DNA of 64,000 bases from Streptomyces abikoensis. Its GTDB lineage: Bacteria; Actinomycetota; Actinomycetes; Streptomycetales; Streptomycetaceae. A model generated the notes under the pieces. That model ran no database searches and was not told the DNA's origin. It saw only the letters and a program-made list of their open reading frames with translations. Both the position numbers and the translations under genes were made by a program. The stretch spans positions 25,447 to 89,446 of the forward strand of contig NZ_BMRT01000014.1 of NCBI RefSeq assembly GCF_014648775.1, written 5' to 3'. Position 1 is the stretch's first letter. Each line of letters starts with the position of its first letter. Below are positions 1 through 8,173 of this stretch, piece after piece.

Positions 1-39
1 CCGGGCCATGCCTTGGCGCTCGCGATATCCGAAAACGGG

Positions 40-75
40 TCGGCCCCGGACCGTCGTTCGACGGGCCGGGGCCGA
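40..75 (-). terminator. Hairpin terminator downstream of clpC
   Basis: An 8-bp outer stem (tcggcccc at 40-47 with ggggccga at 68-75) encloses an inner ccgtcg/cgacgg stem. On the minus strand the hairpin is followed by a short T run (CCCGTTTTCGG). It lies just past the clpC stop codon and fits an intrinsic terminator. Confidence 0.7.
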
Positions 76-91
76 TCAGCGCGCTACGCGC

Positions 92-2617
92 TTACGCGTC
101 CTTCGAGAGGTTCGGGCCCGCGCCACCGGCGGCGGACTCGACCGGCGGGGTGTCGGGCAGGGCCGACTTCTCCTCGCCGCGGAAGGTGAACTTCTTCTCC
201 TCACCCTCGCCCTCGGTGCCGACGACCACGATGTGGCCGGGGCGGAGCTCACCGAAGAGGATCTTCTCGGAGAGGATGTCCTCGATCTCGCGCTGGATGG
301 TCCGGCGCAGCGGGCGGGCGCCCAGGATCGGGTCGTAGCCCTTCTTGGCCAGGAGCAGCTTGGCGTCACCGCTGAGCTCGATGCCCATGTCGCGGTCCTT
401 GAGCCGCTCGTCCACCTTGGCGATCATCAGGTCGACGATCTGGATGATGTCTTCCTGGGACAGCTGGTGGAAGACCACCGTGTCGTCGACACGGTTGAGG
501 AACTCGGGCCGGAAGTGCTGCTTGAGCTCCTCGTTGACCTTGGCCTTCATCCGCTCGTAGCCGGTCTTGACGTCGCCCTGGGCGGCGAAGCCCAGGTTGA
601 AGCCCTTGGAGATGTCCCGGGTGCCGAGGTTCGTCGTCATGATGATGACGGTGTTCTTGAAGTCGACCACGCGGCCCTGGGAGTCGGTCAGGCGACCGTC
701 CTCCAGGATCTGCAGGAGCGAGTTGAAGATGTCCGGGTGGGCCTTCTCGACCTCGTCGAACAGGACCACCGAGAACGGCTTGCGGCGGACCTTCTCCGTC
801 AGCTGGCCGCCCTCTTCGTAGCCCACGTATCCGGGCGGGGAGCCGAAGAGACGCGAGACGGTGTGCTTCTCGCTGAACTCCGACATGTCGAGGGAGATCA
901 GCGCGTCCTCGTCGCCGAAGAGGAATTCGGCGAGCGTCTTGGACAGCTCCGTCTTACCGACACCCGAGGGGCCGGCGAAGATGAACGATCCGCCGGGGCG
1001 CTTCGGGTCCTTGAGGCCCGCGCGGGTGCGCCGGATGGCCTGGGAGAGCGCCTTGATGGCGTCCTTCTGGCCGATGACGCGCTTGTGGAGCTCGTCCTCC
1101 ATGCGCAGCAGGCGGGAGGACTCCTCCTCCGTCAGCTTGAAGACCGGGATGCCGGTGGCGGTGGCGAGGACCTCGGCGATGAGCTCGCCGTCGACCTCGG
1201 CGACGACGTCCATGTCGCCGGCCTTCCACTCCTTCTCCCGCTTGGCCTTGGCGGCCAGCAGCTGCTTCTCCTTGTCGCGGAGGGAAGCGGCCTTCTCGAA
1301 GTCCTGCGAGTCGATCGCGGACTCCTTCTCGCGGCGCACGTCGGCGATCTTCTCGTCGAACTCGCGGAGGTCCGGCGGCGCGGTCATCCGGCGGATGCGC
1401 ATTCGGGAGCCGGCCTCGTCGATCAGGTCGATGGCCTTGTCCGGCAGGAAGCGGTCCGAGATGTAGCGGTCGGCCAGCGTGGCGGCCTGGACCAGCGCCT
1501 CGTCGGTGATGGAGACGCGGTGGTGGGCCTCGTAGCGGTCGCGCAGACCCTTGAGGATCTCGATGGTGTGCGGCAGCGACGGCTCGGCGACCTGGATGGG
1601 CTGGAAGCGGCGCTCGAGGGCGGCGTCCTTCTCCAGGTGCTTGCGGTACTCGTCGAGCGTGGTGGCACCGATGGTCTGCAGCTCGCCACGGGCCAGCATC
1701 GGCTTGAGGATGCTGGCGGCGTCGATCGCGCCCTCGGCGGCGCCCGCACCGACCAGGGTGTGGAGCTCGTCGATGAACAGGATGATGTCGCCGCGGGTGC
1801 GGATCTCCTTGAGGACCTTCTTCAGGCGCTCCTCGAAGTCACCGCGGTAGCGGGAGCCGGCGACCAGGGCGCCGAGGTCGAGGGTGTAGAGGTGCTTGTC
1901 CTTGAGGGTCTCGGGCACCTCGCCCTTGACGATGGCCTGGGCCAGGCCCTCGACGACGGCGGTCTTGCCGACGCCGGGCTCGCCGATGAGGACCGGGTTG
2001 TTCTTGGTGCGGCGGGACAGCACCTGCATGACCCGCTCGATCTCCTTCTCGCGCCCGATGACCGGGTCGAGCTTGGACTCGCGAGCGGCCTGCGTGAGAT
2101 TGCGGCCGAACTGGTCCAGGACGAGCGAGGTCGAGGGGGTGCCCTCGGCCGGACCGCCGGCGGTGGCGGCCTCCTTGCCCTGGTAGCCGGAGAGCAGCTG
2201 GATGACCTGCTGCCGGACCCGGTTCAGGTCGGCGCCCAGCTTGACCAGGACCTGGGCGGCGACGCCCTCGCCCTCACGGATCAGGCCGAGCAGGATGTGC
2301 TCCGTGCCGATGTAGTTGTGGCCGAGCTGGAGGGCCTCGCGGAGCGACAGCTCCAGGACCTTCTTGGCACGGGGGGTGAAGGGGATGTGGCCGGACGGAG
2401 CCTGCTGGCCCTGCCCGATGATCTCCTCCACCTGCTGGCGGACCGCCTCGAGCGAAATCCCGAGGCTCTCCAGGGCCTTAGCGGCGACACCCTCACCCTC
2501 GTGGATCAGGCCCAGGAGGATGTGCTCGGTGCCGATGTAGTTGTGGTTGAGCATCCGGGCTTCTTCCTGAGCCAGGACGACAACCCGCCGCGCGCGGTCG
2601 GTGAACCTCTCGAACAT
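92..2617 (-). CDS. clpC: ATP-dependent Clp protease ATP-binding subunit ClpC
   Basis: Hsp100/AAA+ unfoldase of 841 residues that feeds substrates to the ClpP peptidase in the cytoplasm. The order is an N-terminal double Clp repeat (about 1-150, with NYIGTEHILLGLI occurring twice), a first AAA+ module with Walker A GEPGVGKT at 212-219, a UVR-type coiled segment (about 421-456), and a second AAA+ module with Walker A GPSGVGKT at 549-556. The length is normal for the family. The ATG has a GAGGAG ribosome binding site about 10 nt upstream. The gene is monocistronic and followed by a hairpin terminator. The 480-nt upstream region holds inverted repeats that could be operators for stress control (see findings). 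Confidence 0.98.
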   Translation of the reverse strand: MFERFTDRARRVVVLAQEEARMLNHNYIGTEHILLGLIHEGEGVAAKALESLGISLEAVRQQVEEIIGQGQQAPSGHIPFTPRAKKVLELSLREALQLGHNYIGTEHILLGLIREGEGVAAQVLVKLGADLNRVRQQVIQLLSGYQGKEAATAGGPAEGTPSTSLVLDQFGRNLTQAARESKLDPVIGREKEIERVMQVLSRRTKNNPVLIGEPGVGKTAVVEGLAQAIVKGEVPETLKDKHLYTLDLGALVAGSRYRGDFEERLKKVLKEIRTRGDIILFIDELHTLVGAGAAEGAIDAASILKPMLARGELQTIGATTLDEYRKHLEKDAALERRFQPIQVAEPSLPHTIEILKGLRDRYEAHHRVSITDEALVQAATLADRYISDRFLPDKAIDLIDEAGSRMRIRRMTAPPDLREFDEKIADVRREKESAIDSQDFEKAASLRDKEKQLLAAKAKREKEWKAGDMDVVAEVDGELIAEVLATATGIPVFKLTEEESSRLLRMEDELHKRVIGQKDAIKALSQAIRRTRAGLKDPKRPGGSFIFAGPSGVGKTELSKTLAEFLFGDEDALISLDMSEFSEKHTVSRLFGSPPGYVGYEEGGQLTEKVRRKPFSVVLFDEVEKAHPDIFNSLLQILEDGRLTDSQGRVVDFKNTVIIMTTNLGTRDISKGFNLGFAAQGDVKTGYERMKAKVNEELKQHFRPEFLNRVDDTVVFHQLSQEDIIQIVDLMIAKVDERLKDRDMGIELSGDAKLLLAKKGYDPILGARPLRRTIQREIEDILSEKILFGELRPGHIVVVGTEGEGEEKKFTFRGEEKSALPDTPPVESAAGGAGPNLSKDA

Positions 2618-2684
2618 CGTTAATCGCTCCTCAGAGCGGTCAGGCAGTTAGGGGTCGGTCCCCTCCCTGTCCTTCCGCATGCTA

Positions 2685-2701
2685 GTCCCGCTGGGCGGGA
2701 C
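2685..2701. promoter_or_regulatory. Perfect inverted repeat upstream of clpC
   Basis: GTCCCGC-TGG-GCGGGAC is a perfect 7-3-7 palindrome centred about 75 nt upstream of the clpC start. Clp genes of actinobacteria are controlled by regulators such as ClgR that bind CGC-spacer-GCG sites, and this palindrome contains CGC-TGG-GCG. Assignment to ClgR is inference from that resemblance. Confidence 0.4.
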
Positions 2702-2767
2702 AGCTCATTCCAACTGCCGACACCCGTCCTTGGCCTCCTGCCCCGAACAGCCGACATCTGCTCCAAC

Positions 2768-2820
2768 CTGATGGTGGGAGACGATGTTCCCGCAGGCCAG
2801 GCATATACGCCCACCATCAG
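2768..2820. promoter_or_regulatory. Long-range 11-bp inverted repeat in the 481-nt clpC upstream region
   Basis: CTGATGGTGGG (2768-2778) is exactly complementary to CCCACCATCAG (2810-2820). The intergenic stretch 2618-3098 has no credible gene. Besides the two inverted repeats it carries three ACGCCCAC direct repeats (about 2807, 2822 and 2835). The long repeat could form a leader hairpin or a paired operator. Confidence 0.35.
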
Positions 2821-3098
2821 TACGCCCACGGCGAACGCCCACCTGGGCCGACACGCCCGCCCCCGGCCCGGCCACCACCGCTGGTGGCCCGCTCCGGGGC
2901 CCGCTGTACCGCCTCTTCCCTCGGGGAATGTCTTACCCGCAAGCACTGACAGTCCATGCGGCGCACCCCCTGTGCATCCGCTACGGGCGAACACCCCCGC
3001 ACCACCGAGTGCGCGTATGCGCTCCGCTTGTGTTATACGCGGAGTGTTCGAGCGGCAACGGCGCGTAACCTCTGGGGTCTTCCACAGTTGCACCGTTC

Positions 3099-3866
3099 AT
3101 GACGGTAGTCCTCCCGCGCCCGTGCCGCCCCTCGGACGATCCGGGCACGCGGCGCCGCTGGCGCCAGTGGTACGAGTGCGTGCTCGGCTGGCCGACGGGG
3201 CCGACCACGGGCGGGCGGCCCGTGGAGCTGCTCACCGGGGTCCGGTTCGACGCCCTGGGGATGCCCGCGGAGGCCGGTCGCGCGGTGCTCGGGCGGGTCC
3301 GCCCGACCGGTCCGGTCGCGCTGGACCGGCGGAGCCGGACGATGTGGTTCCTGACCGCCGTGGGCACCGCCGACGAGCTGCCGGGGCTGCTCGGCTGGCT
3401 GGAGTGGGGCGGGGTGGCCCTGGAGCTGACCGCCCTGGGCACGGGCGGCCGGATCGTCGCTCCGGCCCCGGTGGGCACCGGAGTCCGCCCGGATCCCGGT
3501 GGGCCCGGGGAACGCGGCCGGCGCGGCCGCTCCGGCCAGGCCGGTCGGTGCGGTCCGTACGGCCCCCAGGAGGGCGCGGAAGCCGTCTGGGTGCGACCTC
3601 CCGAGCCGGGGTGCGAGGTGGAGCCGACGCTGCCTGTTGTCGGCGTGGACGGCAGCGGTGGCGCCCCCGATCTCGTGCGGCTCGTGGGCGCGGCGGCCAC
3701 GGAGTGCCATCGGGCCCGACTGCTGCGCGCCGAGGGGGCGCGCAGGAATCAGCCGCCGGGGGATCGCCCGGGAGGACCGGCGGGAGAGCCGGACGATCAG
3801 GCGTTGGCCTTCTCGTACGCCTCGCGGATCTCGGCCGGGACACGGCCGCGGTCGTTGACGTTGTAG
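3099..3866 (+). CDS. SCO3374-family hypothetical protein
   Basis: Predicted 255-residue cytoplasmic protein of unknown function. It sits divergently between clpC and lsr2, a place where I recall a conserved uncharacterised protein in other Streptomyces. The N-terminal half (RRWRQWYECVLGWPTGPTTG, then WFLTAVGTADELPGLLGWLEWGG) looks folded. It resembles the N-terminal part of bifunctional DNA primase/polymerase-like proteins only loosely. From about residue 130 it turns Gly/Pro/Arg-rich. The last 70 nt overlap the 3' end of lsr2 on the opposite strand, so the end of the protein is the least certain part. Confidence 0.65.
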   Translation: MTVVLPRPCRPSDDPGTRRRWRQWYECVLGWPTGPTTGGRPVELLTGVRFDALGMPAEAGRAVLGRVRPTGPVALDRRSRTMWFLTAVGTADELPGLLGWLEWGGVALELTALGTGGRIVAPAPVGTGVRPDPGGPGERGRRGRSGQAGRCGPYGPQEGAEAVWVRPPEPGCEVEPTLPVVGVDGSGGAPDLVRLVGAAATECHRARLLRAEGARRNQPPGDRPGGPAGEPDDQALAFSYASRISAGTRPRSLTL

Positions 3867-4135
3867 CCGTTCTCCTTGGCCCAGGCGCGGATCTTCGCGG
3901 TGTCCGGGCTGCCGGCGGCGGTGGCGACGCGGCCCTTGCCGCGGGCCGCGGCGGCACGACCGCCGGTGCGGCGGGCGGCCTTCACGTAGTCCGCGAGCGC
4001 CTCACGCAGCTTGTCCGCGTTGCCGGTCGTGAGGTCGATCTCGTAGGACTTGCCGTCGAGGGCGAACGTCACGGTCTCGTCGGCCTCGCCGCCGTCGAGG
4101 TCGTCGACAAGAAGGACCTGAACCTTCTGCGCCAC
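3797..4135 (-). CDS. lsr2: Histone-like nucleoid-associated protein Lsr2
   Basis: Small (112 residues) DNA-bridging xenogeneic silencer that coats AT-rich DNA and represses horizontally acquired genes. The N-terminal half is the dimerisation domain (VQVLLVDDLDGGEADETVTF). The C-terminal DNA-binding domain ends with the AT-hook-like loop RGR in NVNDRGRVPAEI. A basic Ala/Arg/Gly linker (RRTGGRAAAARGKGR) joins them. The start codon is GTG. Its 3' end overlaps the end of the convergent upstream-family gene by 70 nt. Confidence 0.97.
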   Translation of the reverse strand: MAQKVQVLLVDDLDGGEADETVTFALDGKSYEIDLTTGNADKLREALADYVKAARRTGGRAAAARGKGRVATAAGSPDTAKIRAWAKENGYNVNDRGRVPAEIREAYEKANA

Positions 4136-4297
4136 GGGGGATTCCTTTCATCAGCGGAAAAGGATTACGGAGGAATAGCAAACCGCCTTTCCCGGAAAAA
4201 CACAAACCCTCCGGGAAGGTTCAGCTGGCGTTCCCCGTGGGAACGATGGCTTCCGGGCGTCCGCGATAGGGGCGCGATTCGGACATAGGGACCGCGA

Positions 4298-4816
4298 TCA
4301 CAGATGCAGAAGCATCCGGCTGTTGCCAAGGGTGTTCGGCTTCACTCGTTCGAGACCCAGGAACTCGGCAACACCCTCGTCATAGGAACGCAGCAGCTCG
4401 CTGTAGACATCACCGTCCACCGGCGTCTCCCCGATCTCGACGAAGCCGTGCTTCGCGAAGAAGTCGACTTCGAAGGTGAGGCAGAAAATACGCCGCACCC
4501 CGAGCCAGCGCGCGGTCTGGAGCAGCTTGTCCAGTACCTGGTGGCCGACTCCGCCGCCCCGCACATCCGGGTCGACCGCCAGAGTGCGCACCTCCGCGAG
4601 GTCTTCCCACATCACGTGGAGAGCACCGCATCCGATGACGGTACCGTCCTCGTCCCGCTCGGCGACCCAGAACTCCTGGATGTCCTCGTAAAGCGTCACG
4701 GTCGCTTTGTCGAGCAGGATGCGGTCCCGTACGTAGGCGTTGATGAGCCGGCGGACGGCGGGCACATCGCTGGTGCGGGCCCTGCGGACGGTGACGACTT
4801 TAGTTAGAGCGGACAT
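4298..4816 (-). CDS. Amino-acid N-acetyltransferase (GNAT), ArgA-like
   Basis: 172-residue GNAT acetyltransferase matching the short actinobacterial type of glutamate N-acetyltransferase, the first step of arginine synthesis. The acetyl-CoA loop is VDPDVRGGGVGHQVL (about 92-106), following the strand LAEVRTLAV. The C-terminal part (FFAKHGFVEIGETPVDGDVY) is typical of ArgA-type GNATs. It lies upstream of lsr2 on the same strand, separated by about 160 nt, and 9 nt after the BlaI-type gene. Arg family assignment is by resemblance; a different amino-acid substrate is possible. Confidence 0.85.
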   Translation of the reverse strand: MSALTKVVTVRRARTSDVPAVRRLINAYVRDRILLDKATVTLYEDIQEFWVAERDEDGTVIGCGALHVMWEDLAEVRTLAVDPDVRGGGVGHQVLDKLLQTARWLGVRRIFCLTFEVDFFAKHGFVEIGETPVDGDVYSELLRSYDEGVAEFLGLERVKPNTLGNSRMLLHL

Positions 4817-4825
4817 GACCGGACG

Positions 4826-5221
4826 CTATCGCCCCGGCGGTCCCGGGGTCTCGTCGGGCCCGTCGAGTTGCACGACCCGGATCGCGTCGCGGAGCGCTTC
4901 CCGTTGTTCGGCCGACATCATGCCGAAGAAGGCGACGAGAGCGGCGGCGGGGTTGTCGCTGAGGGACCAGGCTTCGTTCATCAGTGCGGCCGAGTAGGCG
5001 GCCCGGTTGGAGACCGCCTCATATCGATAGGCGCGGCCTTCGGCTTCCCTGCGGAGCCAGCCCTTCTGATACAGGTTGTCCATTACGGTCATCACGGTCG
5101 TGTACGCGATGGACCGTTCCTGCTGAAGGTCTTCCAGGACTTCTCTGACGGTGACCGGCCGGTTCCACTCCCACACGCGCGTCATCACGGCGTCTTCCAG
5201 TTCACCCAGGCGTCGAACCAC
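4826..5221 (-). CDS. BlaI/MecI/CopY-family transcriptional repressor
   Basis: 131-residue winged-helix repressor. The DNA-binding region is residues 1-75 (LGELEDAVMTRVWEWNRPVTVREVLEDL, then the recognition part YTTVMTVMDNLYQKGWL), and the C-terminal part is a dimerisation segment. Family members usually sit beside a BlaR1/M56 sensor protease or a copper transporter gene. None is visible here, so the inducer cannot be guessed from context. Confidence 0.9.
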   Translation of the reverse strand: MVRRLGELEDAVMTRVWEWNRPVTVREVLEDLQQERSIAYTTVMTVMDNLYQKGWLRREAEGRAYRYEAVSNRAAYSAALMNEAWSLSDNPAAALVAFFGMMSAEQREALRDAIRVVQLDGPDETPGPPGR

Positions 5222-5297
5222 ACGCGAATAATAGTGGGAGATGTCGCGAATGCCGGTTTATCGGCGCGGGTCAGCGCGGCAATCCGCACGGCGAAAA

Positions 5298-5336
5298 GGG
5301 CGTACGTCCCGGGGAATGGCCCCGGGACGTACGCCC
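5298..5336 (-). terminator. Perfect 17-bp hairpin terminator
   Basis: A 17-bp perfect stem (5298-5314 with 5320-5336) has a 5-nt loop and is followed by TTTT on the minus strand. It sits between the small membrane protein gene and the BlaI-type gene, so it most likely ends the former's transcript. Confidence 0.75.
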
Positions 5337-5376
5337 CTGCCGTGCGGCGCGTTTCTGTGCGGCGTGTGCGGCGGTC

Positions 5377-5556
5377 TCAGGCGCCGGCGGCCTTCGAGGG
5401 CTGCTGGGCGGCCTCCACCCGGGCCAGTGCGGCGTCGACGATGGCGTCTTCCTTCGCCTTGTTCGCACCACCCTGACTCTTGACGATCGTCACGACCAGT
5501 GCGGTGAAGGCGATCGCCATCACCAGGGGCGGGACCAGCGCGGCGACATAGTCCAT
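5377..5556 (-). CDS. Small single-pass membrane protein
   Basis: 59-residue hypothetical protein starting MDYVAALVPP, with one hydrophobic helix (LVPPLVMAIAFTALVVTIV) and a charged, Ala-rich C-terminal tail (KAKEDAIVDAALARVEAAQQ). I chose the ATG at 5556 because AAGGAG lies 7 nt upstream; an upstream in-frame ATG at 5619 has no such site. Function unknown. Short proteins of this shape are common in Streptomyces. Confidence 0.7.
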   Translation of the reverse strand: MDYVAALVPPLVMAIAFTALVVTIVKSQGGANKAKEDAIVDAALARVEAAQQPSKAAGA

Positions 5557-5657
5557 GGCCGTCGGCTCCTTCTGGATCGGGGTTTCGCGCCGACTGCGCG
5601 ACTCGTCCAGATTACGCATCCGCCTTTTCCCCCGGGAATGCCGGGGGCACCGGGGCG

Positions 5658-6524
5658 TCAGGCCGGGCGGGCCGTCGGGAGGCCGGACGCGGCTCCCGGC
5701 GGCGGGGCGGGTTTACGGCGGGGCGGGAATACCTCGCCGGGGGTCGGAATGGGCCGGTCCGGCCGTGGTGGCGCCTTCGGCTGGGGCGTGGCGGGCGGCG
5801 GCGCGGTGGGGGCGGGCTTGCCCGGGGGCGGGGGCTTGACCCCGGGTTTGGGGTCGGCCACCTCGGCGGCGTGCGGGGTGCGGCCGCCCGGGAGCGCGAG
5901 CAGGCGCGTACGCACGGGGAGGGCGCACGAGGGGTGGGTGTGCACCGGTTCGGGCCCCGGCTGGGGGCGGGCACCGGGGACGGCGGGGACGCCCGGGACG
6001 GCGGGGACGCCCGGGACGGCGGGGACGCCCGGGACGGCGGGGACGCCCGGGACGGCGGGGGTGGCCCGGGGCGCGAGCCGGGCCGTCGTGGGCCGGGTTC
6101 GTAGCTTCTGCTCCGCGAGGTGCTCGCAGCGCCGCAGCAGGGCGCGGCGGTGACCGGCCTCGGTGGCGCCCGTCGGGAGCGCGCACAGCGAGCGCAGGGC
6201 GGCGACGTCCTCGGGGCCGGGCGGATAGCCGTCCGCGAGGGCGTCCCTGAGCAGCCGCGCGTAGCCGGGCGCGGCGCCGGGCAGGGCGGCGCGGTAGCGG
6301 GCGAGCTCGGCCAGCAGGAAGGCGCGGAACCGGTCGGCCTCGTGGTCGGCCTCGGCCATGGCTTCGGCGAGCCGGAGGCAGTCCCGGACCTCGGCGTCCC
6401 GTGCGGGGCCGGGCCGGTCGGGAACGGTGTCTGGGCGGAGTGCGATGTCGAGGGCACGGCGCAGCACGCGCAGCTCGTCCGCGCTGAACGCCATGCCGCC
6501 GCGTGATCCATAAGGCGTGGGCAT
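5658..6524 (-). CDS. Hypothetical protein with AVPGVP tandem repeats and a Pro-rich tail
   Basis: 288-residue protein, not recognised. Residues about 1-145 are helical and charged (FSADELRVLRRALDIALRPD; AEADHEADRFRAFLLAELARYR; LRRCEHLAEQKL). A run of (AVPGVP) units at about 156-184 is encoded by an 18-bp DNA repeat. The remaining 100 residues are Pro/Ala-rich and probably disordered. The folded N-terminal half is the informative part. There is no signal peptide or membrane helix. The start codon could also be the Met at residue 11 (MAFSADEL). Confidence 0.7.
   Translation of the reverse strand: MPTPYGSRGGMAFSADELRVLRRALDIALRPDTVPDRPGPARDAEVRDCLRLAEAMAEADHEADRFRAFLLAELARYRAALPGAAPGYARLLRDALADGYPPGPEDVAALRSLCALPTGATEAGHRRALLRRCEHLAEQKLRTRPTTARLAPRATPAVPGVPAVPGVPAVPGVPAVPGVPAVPGARPQPGPEPVHTHPSCALPVRTRLLALPGGRTPHAAEVADPKPGVKPPPPGKPAPTAPPPATPQPKAPPRPDRPIPTPGEVFPPRRKPAPPPGAASGLPTARPA
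5977..6060. repeat. 18-bp tandem repeat inside a coding region
   Basis: Four perfect copies of an 18-nt unit (gggacggcggggacgccc) at 5977-5994, 5995-6012, 6013-6030 and 6031-6048, plus a degenerate fifth copy. The unit length is a multiple of three, so copy-number change would keep the reading frame and only lengthen or shorten the AVPGVP stretch. Confidence 0.95.
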
Positions 6525-6611
6525 GGGCCGACTTTAAGTGCTAAGTGGACAAAATTCGCTTAGCTGGTTATTTCGGGCGTGGCATAAGGCGTGACATCAG
6601 CGGTGAACGGC

Positions 6612-7265
6612 TCAGTGCTCGCGGCGGCGGGCGGCGCCCAGGGCTATGGCGCCGGCGGACAGCGCGGTCCCGGACGTGGTGGCGAGCAGCAGGGTCGCGG
6701 AGGCGTCGCCGTCGTCCGTGGACGGGTGGCGGGGCGGGTCGACGGGCCTGTCGCCGGGCGCGCGGCCGGTGACGTCGACGACGATCGGCGCGCTGTCGTT
6801 GGCCGGATCCGGGTCGGGGGTGCTGCCGGGGCCGAGGATCCGGACCCAGCCCTCCGCGCCCTCGACCTTCTTGTCGATGCGGATCCGGAAGCGCAGCGTC
6901 TCGCGGTCGCCGGCGGCGAAATCGCCGCCGATGGCGCAGAGGTAGGTGCGGGCGGCCGTGTCGTGCGGGGCGCAGCGGTGGCCGGCGTCGCCCTCGGGGG
7001 CGATGGTGGTGCCTTCTGGCGCCGTGACCGCGTAGGCCCGACGGCCGGCGGCCGGCCCGGGGCCGCCGTTGCGCACGCCGACCTCGACGTCGACCGTCTG
7101 CCCCACGCGGCCCGCGACCGGGTGGGCGATGGCCTGGTAGTCGGCGGGCGGGGGCGGCGGGGTGGCGGCCGCGGTGCCGCCCGTCAGGGCGGCGAGGGTG
7201 AGGGCGGCCGCGGCCGCCGCCGTTCGACGCGCTGTTCGATGACGCGCTGTTCGCTTCGGCTTCAC
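6612..7265 (-). CDS. Secreted or surface protein with C-terminal membrane anchor
   Basis: About 217 residues from the GTG at 7265 (VKPKRTARHRTARRT); the start is uncertain. A basic N-terminus and hydrophobic stretch (TAAAAAALTLAALTGGTAAA) make a signal peptide. An Ig/DUF11-like beta domain follows (VGQTVDVEVGVRNGGPGPAA to PDPDPANDSAPIVVDVTG) with two cysteines (HRCAPHD, YLCAIGG) that could pair. The C-terminus is a hydrophobic helix plus RRREH, like a retained membrane anchor. No clear LPXTG or LAXTG sortase signal is seen. Function unknown. Confidence 0.7.
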   Translation of the reverse strand: MKPKRTARHRTARRTAAAAAALTLAALTGGTAAATPPPPPADYQAIAHPVAGRVGQTVDVEVGVRNGGPGPAAGRRAYAVTAPEGTTIAPEGDAGHRCAPHDTAARTYLCAIGGDFAAGDRETLRFRIRIDKKVEGAEGWVRILGPGSTPDPDPANDSAPIVVDVTGRAPGDRPVDPPRHPSTDDGDASATLLLATTSGTALSAGAIALGAARRREH

Positions 7266-7375
7266 GCGTGTCCGCCCGCCCTTGGATCCGGTCCGTCCGT
7301 CCTGCGTGCTGTCAGACCGTCGGGGGCGGGGGTTTGGTTGCACGCCCCGCCCCGATGGCGCGCGACAGCCGGCCG

Positions 7376-8173
7376 TCAGCCCCGCATCATGTTGCGCTCG
7401 TAGACCAGGCGCAGGCCGATGAGGGTCAGCCACGGCTCGTGCTCGTCGATGACCGACGCCTCGCCCAGGACCAGGGGGGCCAGGCCGCCCGTGGCGATGA
7501 CGGTGACGTCGTCGGGGTCGTCGGCCAGCTCACGCGCCATGCGGCCGACGACGCCGTCGACCTGGCCCGCGAAGCCGTAGAGGATGCCGGACTGCATGGC
7601 CTCGACGGTGTTCTTGCCGATGACGCTGCGCGGGCGGGCGATCTCGATCTTGCGGAGCTGGGCGCCGCGGACGCCCAGGGCCTCCGTGGAGATCTCGATG
7701 CCGGGGGCGATCACGCCACCGACGTACTCGCCGCGCGCGCTCACCGCGTCGAACGTCGTCGCCGTGCCGAAGTCGACGACGACGCACGGGCCGCCGTAGA
7801 GCTCGACGGCGGCGACCGCGTTGATGATGCGGTCCGCGCCGACCTCCTTCGGCTGGTCCATGAGGATCGGCACGCCGGTCTTCACGCCCGGCTCGACCAG
7901 GATGGCGGGGACGTCGCCGTAGTAGCGGCGGGTCACCTCGCGCATCTCGTGGAGCACGGAGGGGACGGTCGAGCAGATGCAGATGCCGTCGATGCCGTCG
8001 CCCAGCTCGTCGCCGAGCAGCGGATGGCGGCCCATCAGGCCCTGGAGCAGCACCGCCAGTTCGTCCGCGGTGCGGCGCGGGTCGGTGGAGATGCGCCAGT
8101 GCTCGACGATGTCCTCGCCGTCGAACAGGCCGAGGACGGTCTGGGTGTTGCCGACATCGATGGTGAGCAGCAT
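7376..8173 (-). CDS. coaX: Type III pantothenate kinase
   Basis: 265-residue ASKHA-fold kinase that phosphorylates pantothenate, the first committed step of CoA synthesis. The phosphate-binding motif DVGNTQT is at residues 6-12. VEPGVKTGVPI and GADRIINAVAA form the substrate region, and VVDFGTATTFDAV (about 130) is the second phosphate motif. The ATG shares its A with the stop codon of the upstream nadC frame (TGATG), implying translational coupling. It is the last gene of the panC-nadB-nadC-coaX operon. Confidence 0.97.
   Translation of the reverse strand: MLLTIDVGNTQTVLGLFDGEDIVEHWRISTDPRRTADELAVLLQGLMGRHPLLGDELGDGIDGICICSTVPSVLHEMREVTRRYYGDVPAILVEPGVKTGVPILMDQPKEVGADRIINAVAAVELYGGPCVVVDFGTATTFDAVSARGEYVGGVIAPGIEISTEALGVRGAQLRKIEIARPRSVIGKNTVEAMQSGILYGFAGQVDGVVGRMARELADDPDDVTVIATGGLAPLVLGEASVIDEHEPWLTLIGLRLVYERNMMRG

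Noticed and set aside
8..2623. Long open frame opposite clpC
   Set aside because: Antisense frame to a clear ClpC gene; open only because of the high GC codon bias, with no domain or ribosome binding site.
3022..3044. CTCCGC...GCGGAG inverted repeat before the 3099 gene
   Set aside because: Only 6 bp with an 11-nt gap; too weak to call an operator.
4189..4217. TTCCCGG...CCGGGAA hairpin upstream of lsr2
   Set aside because: Could be a terminator for the acetyltransferase gene, but it has a 15-nt loop and no T run in the right direction.
5977..6060. Possible CRISPR-like repeat array
   Set aside because: The 18-nt units are directly tandem with no spacers and lie in frame inside a coding region.
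6612..7265. Sortase-anchored surface protein
   Set aside because: C-terminal helix and basic tail fit, but no LPXTG or LAXTG motif precedes them.
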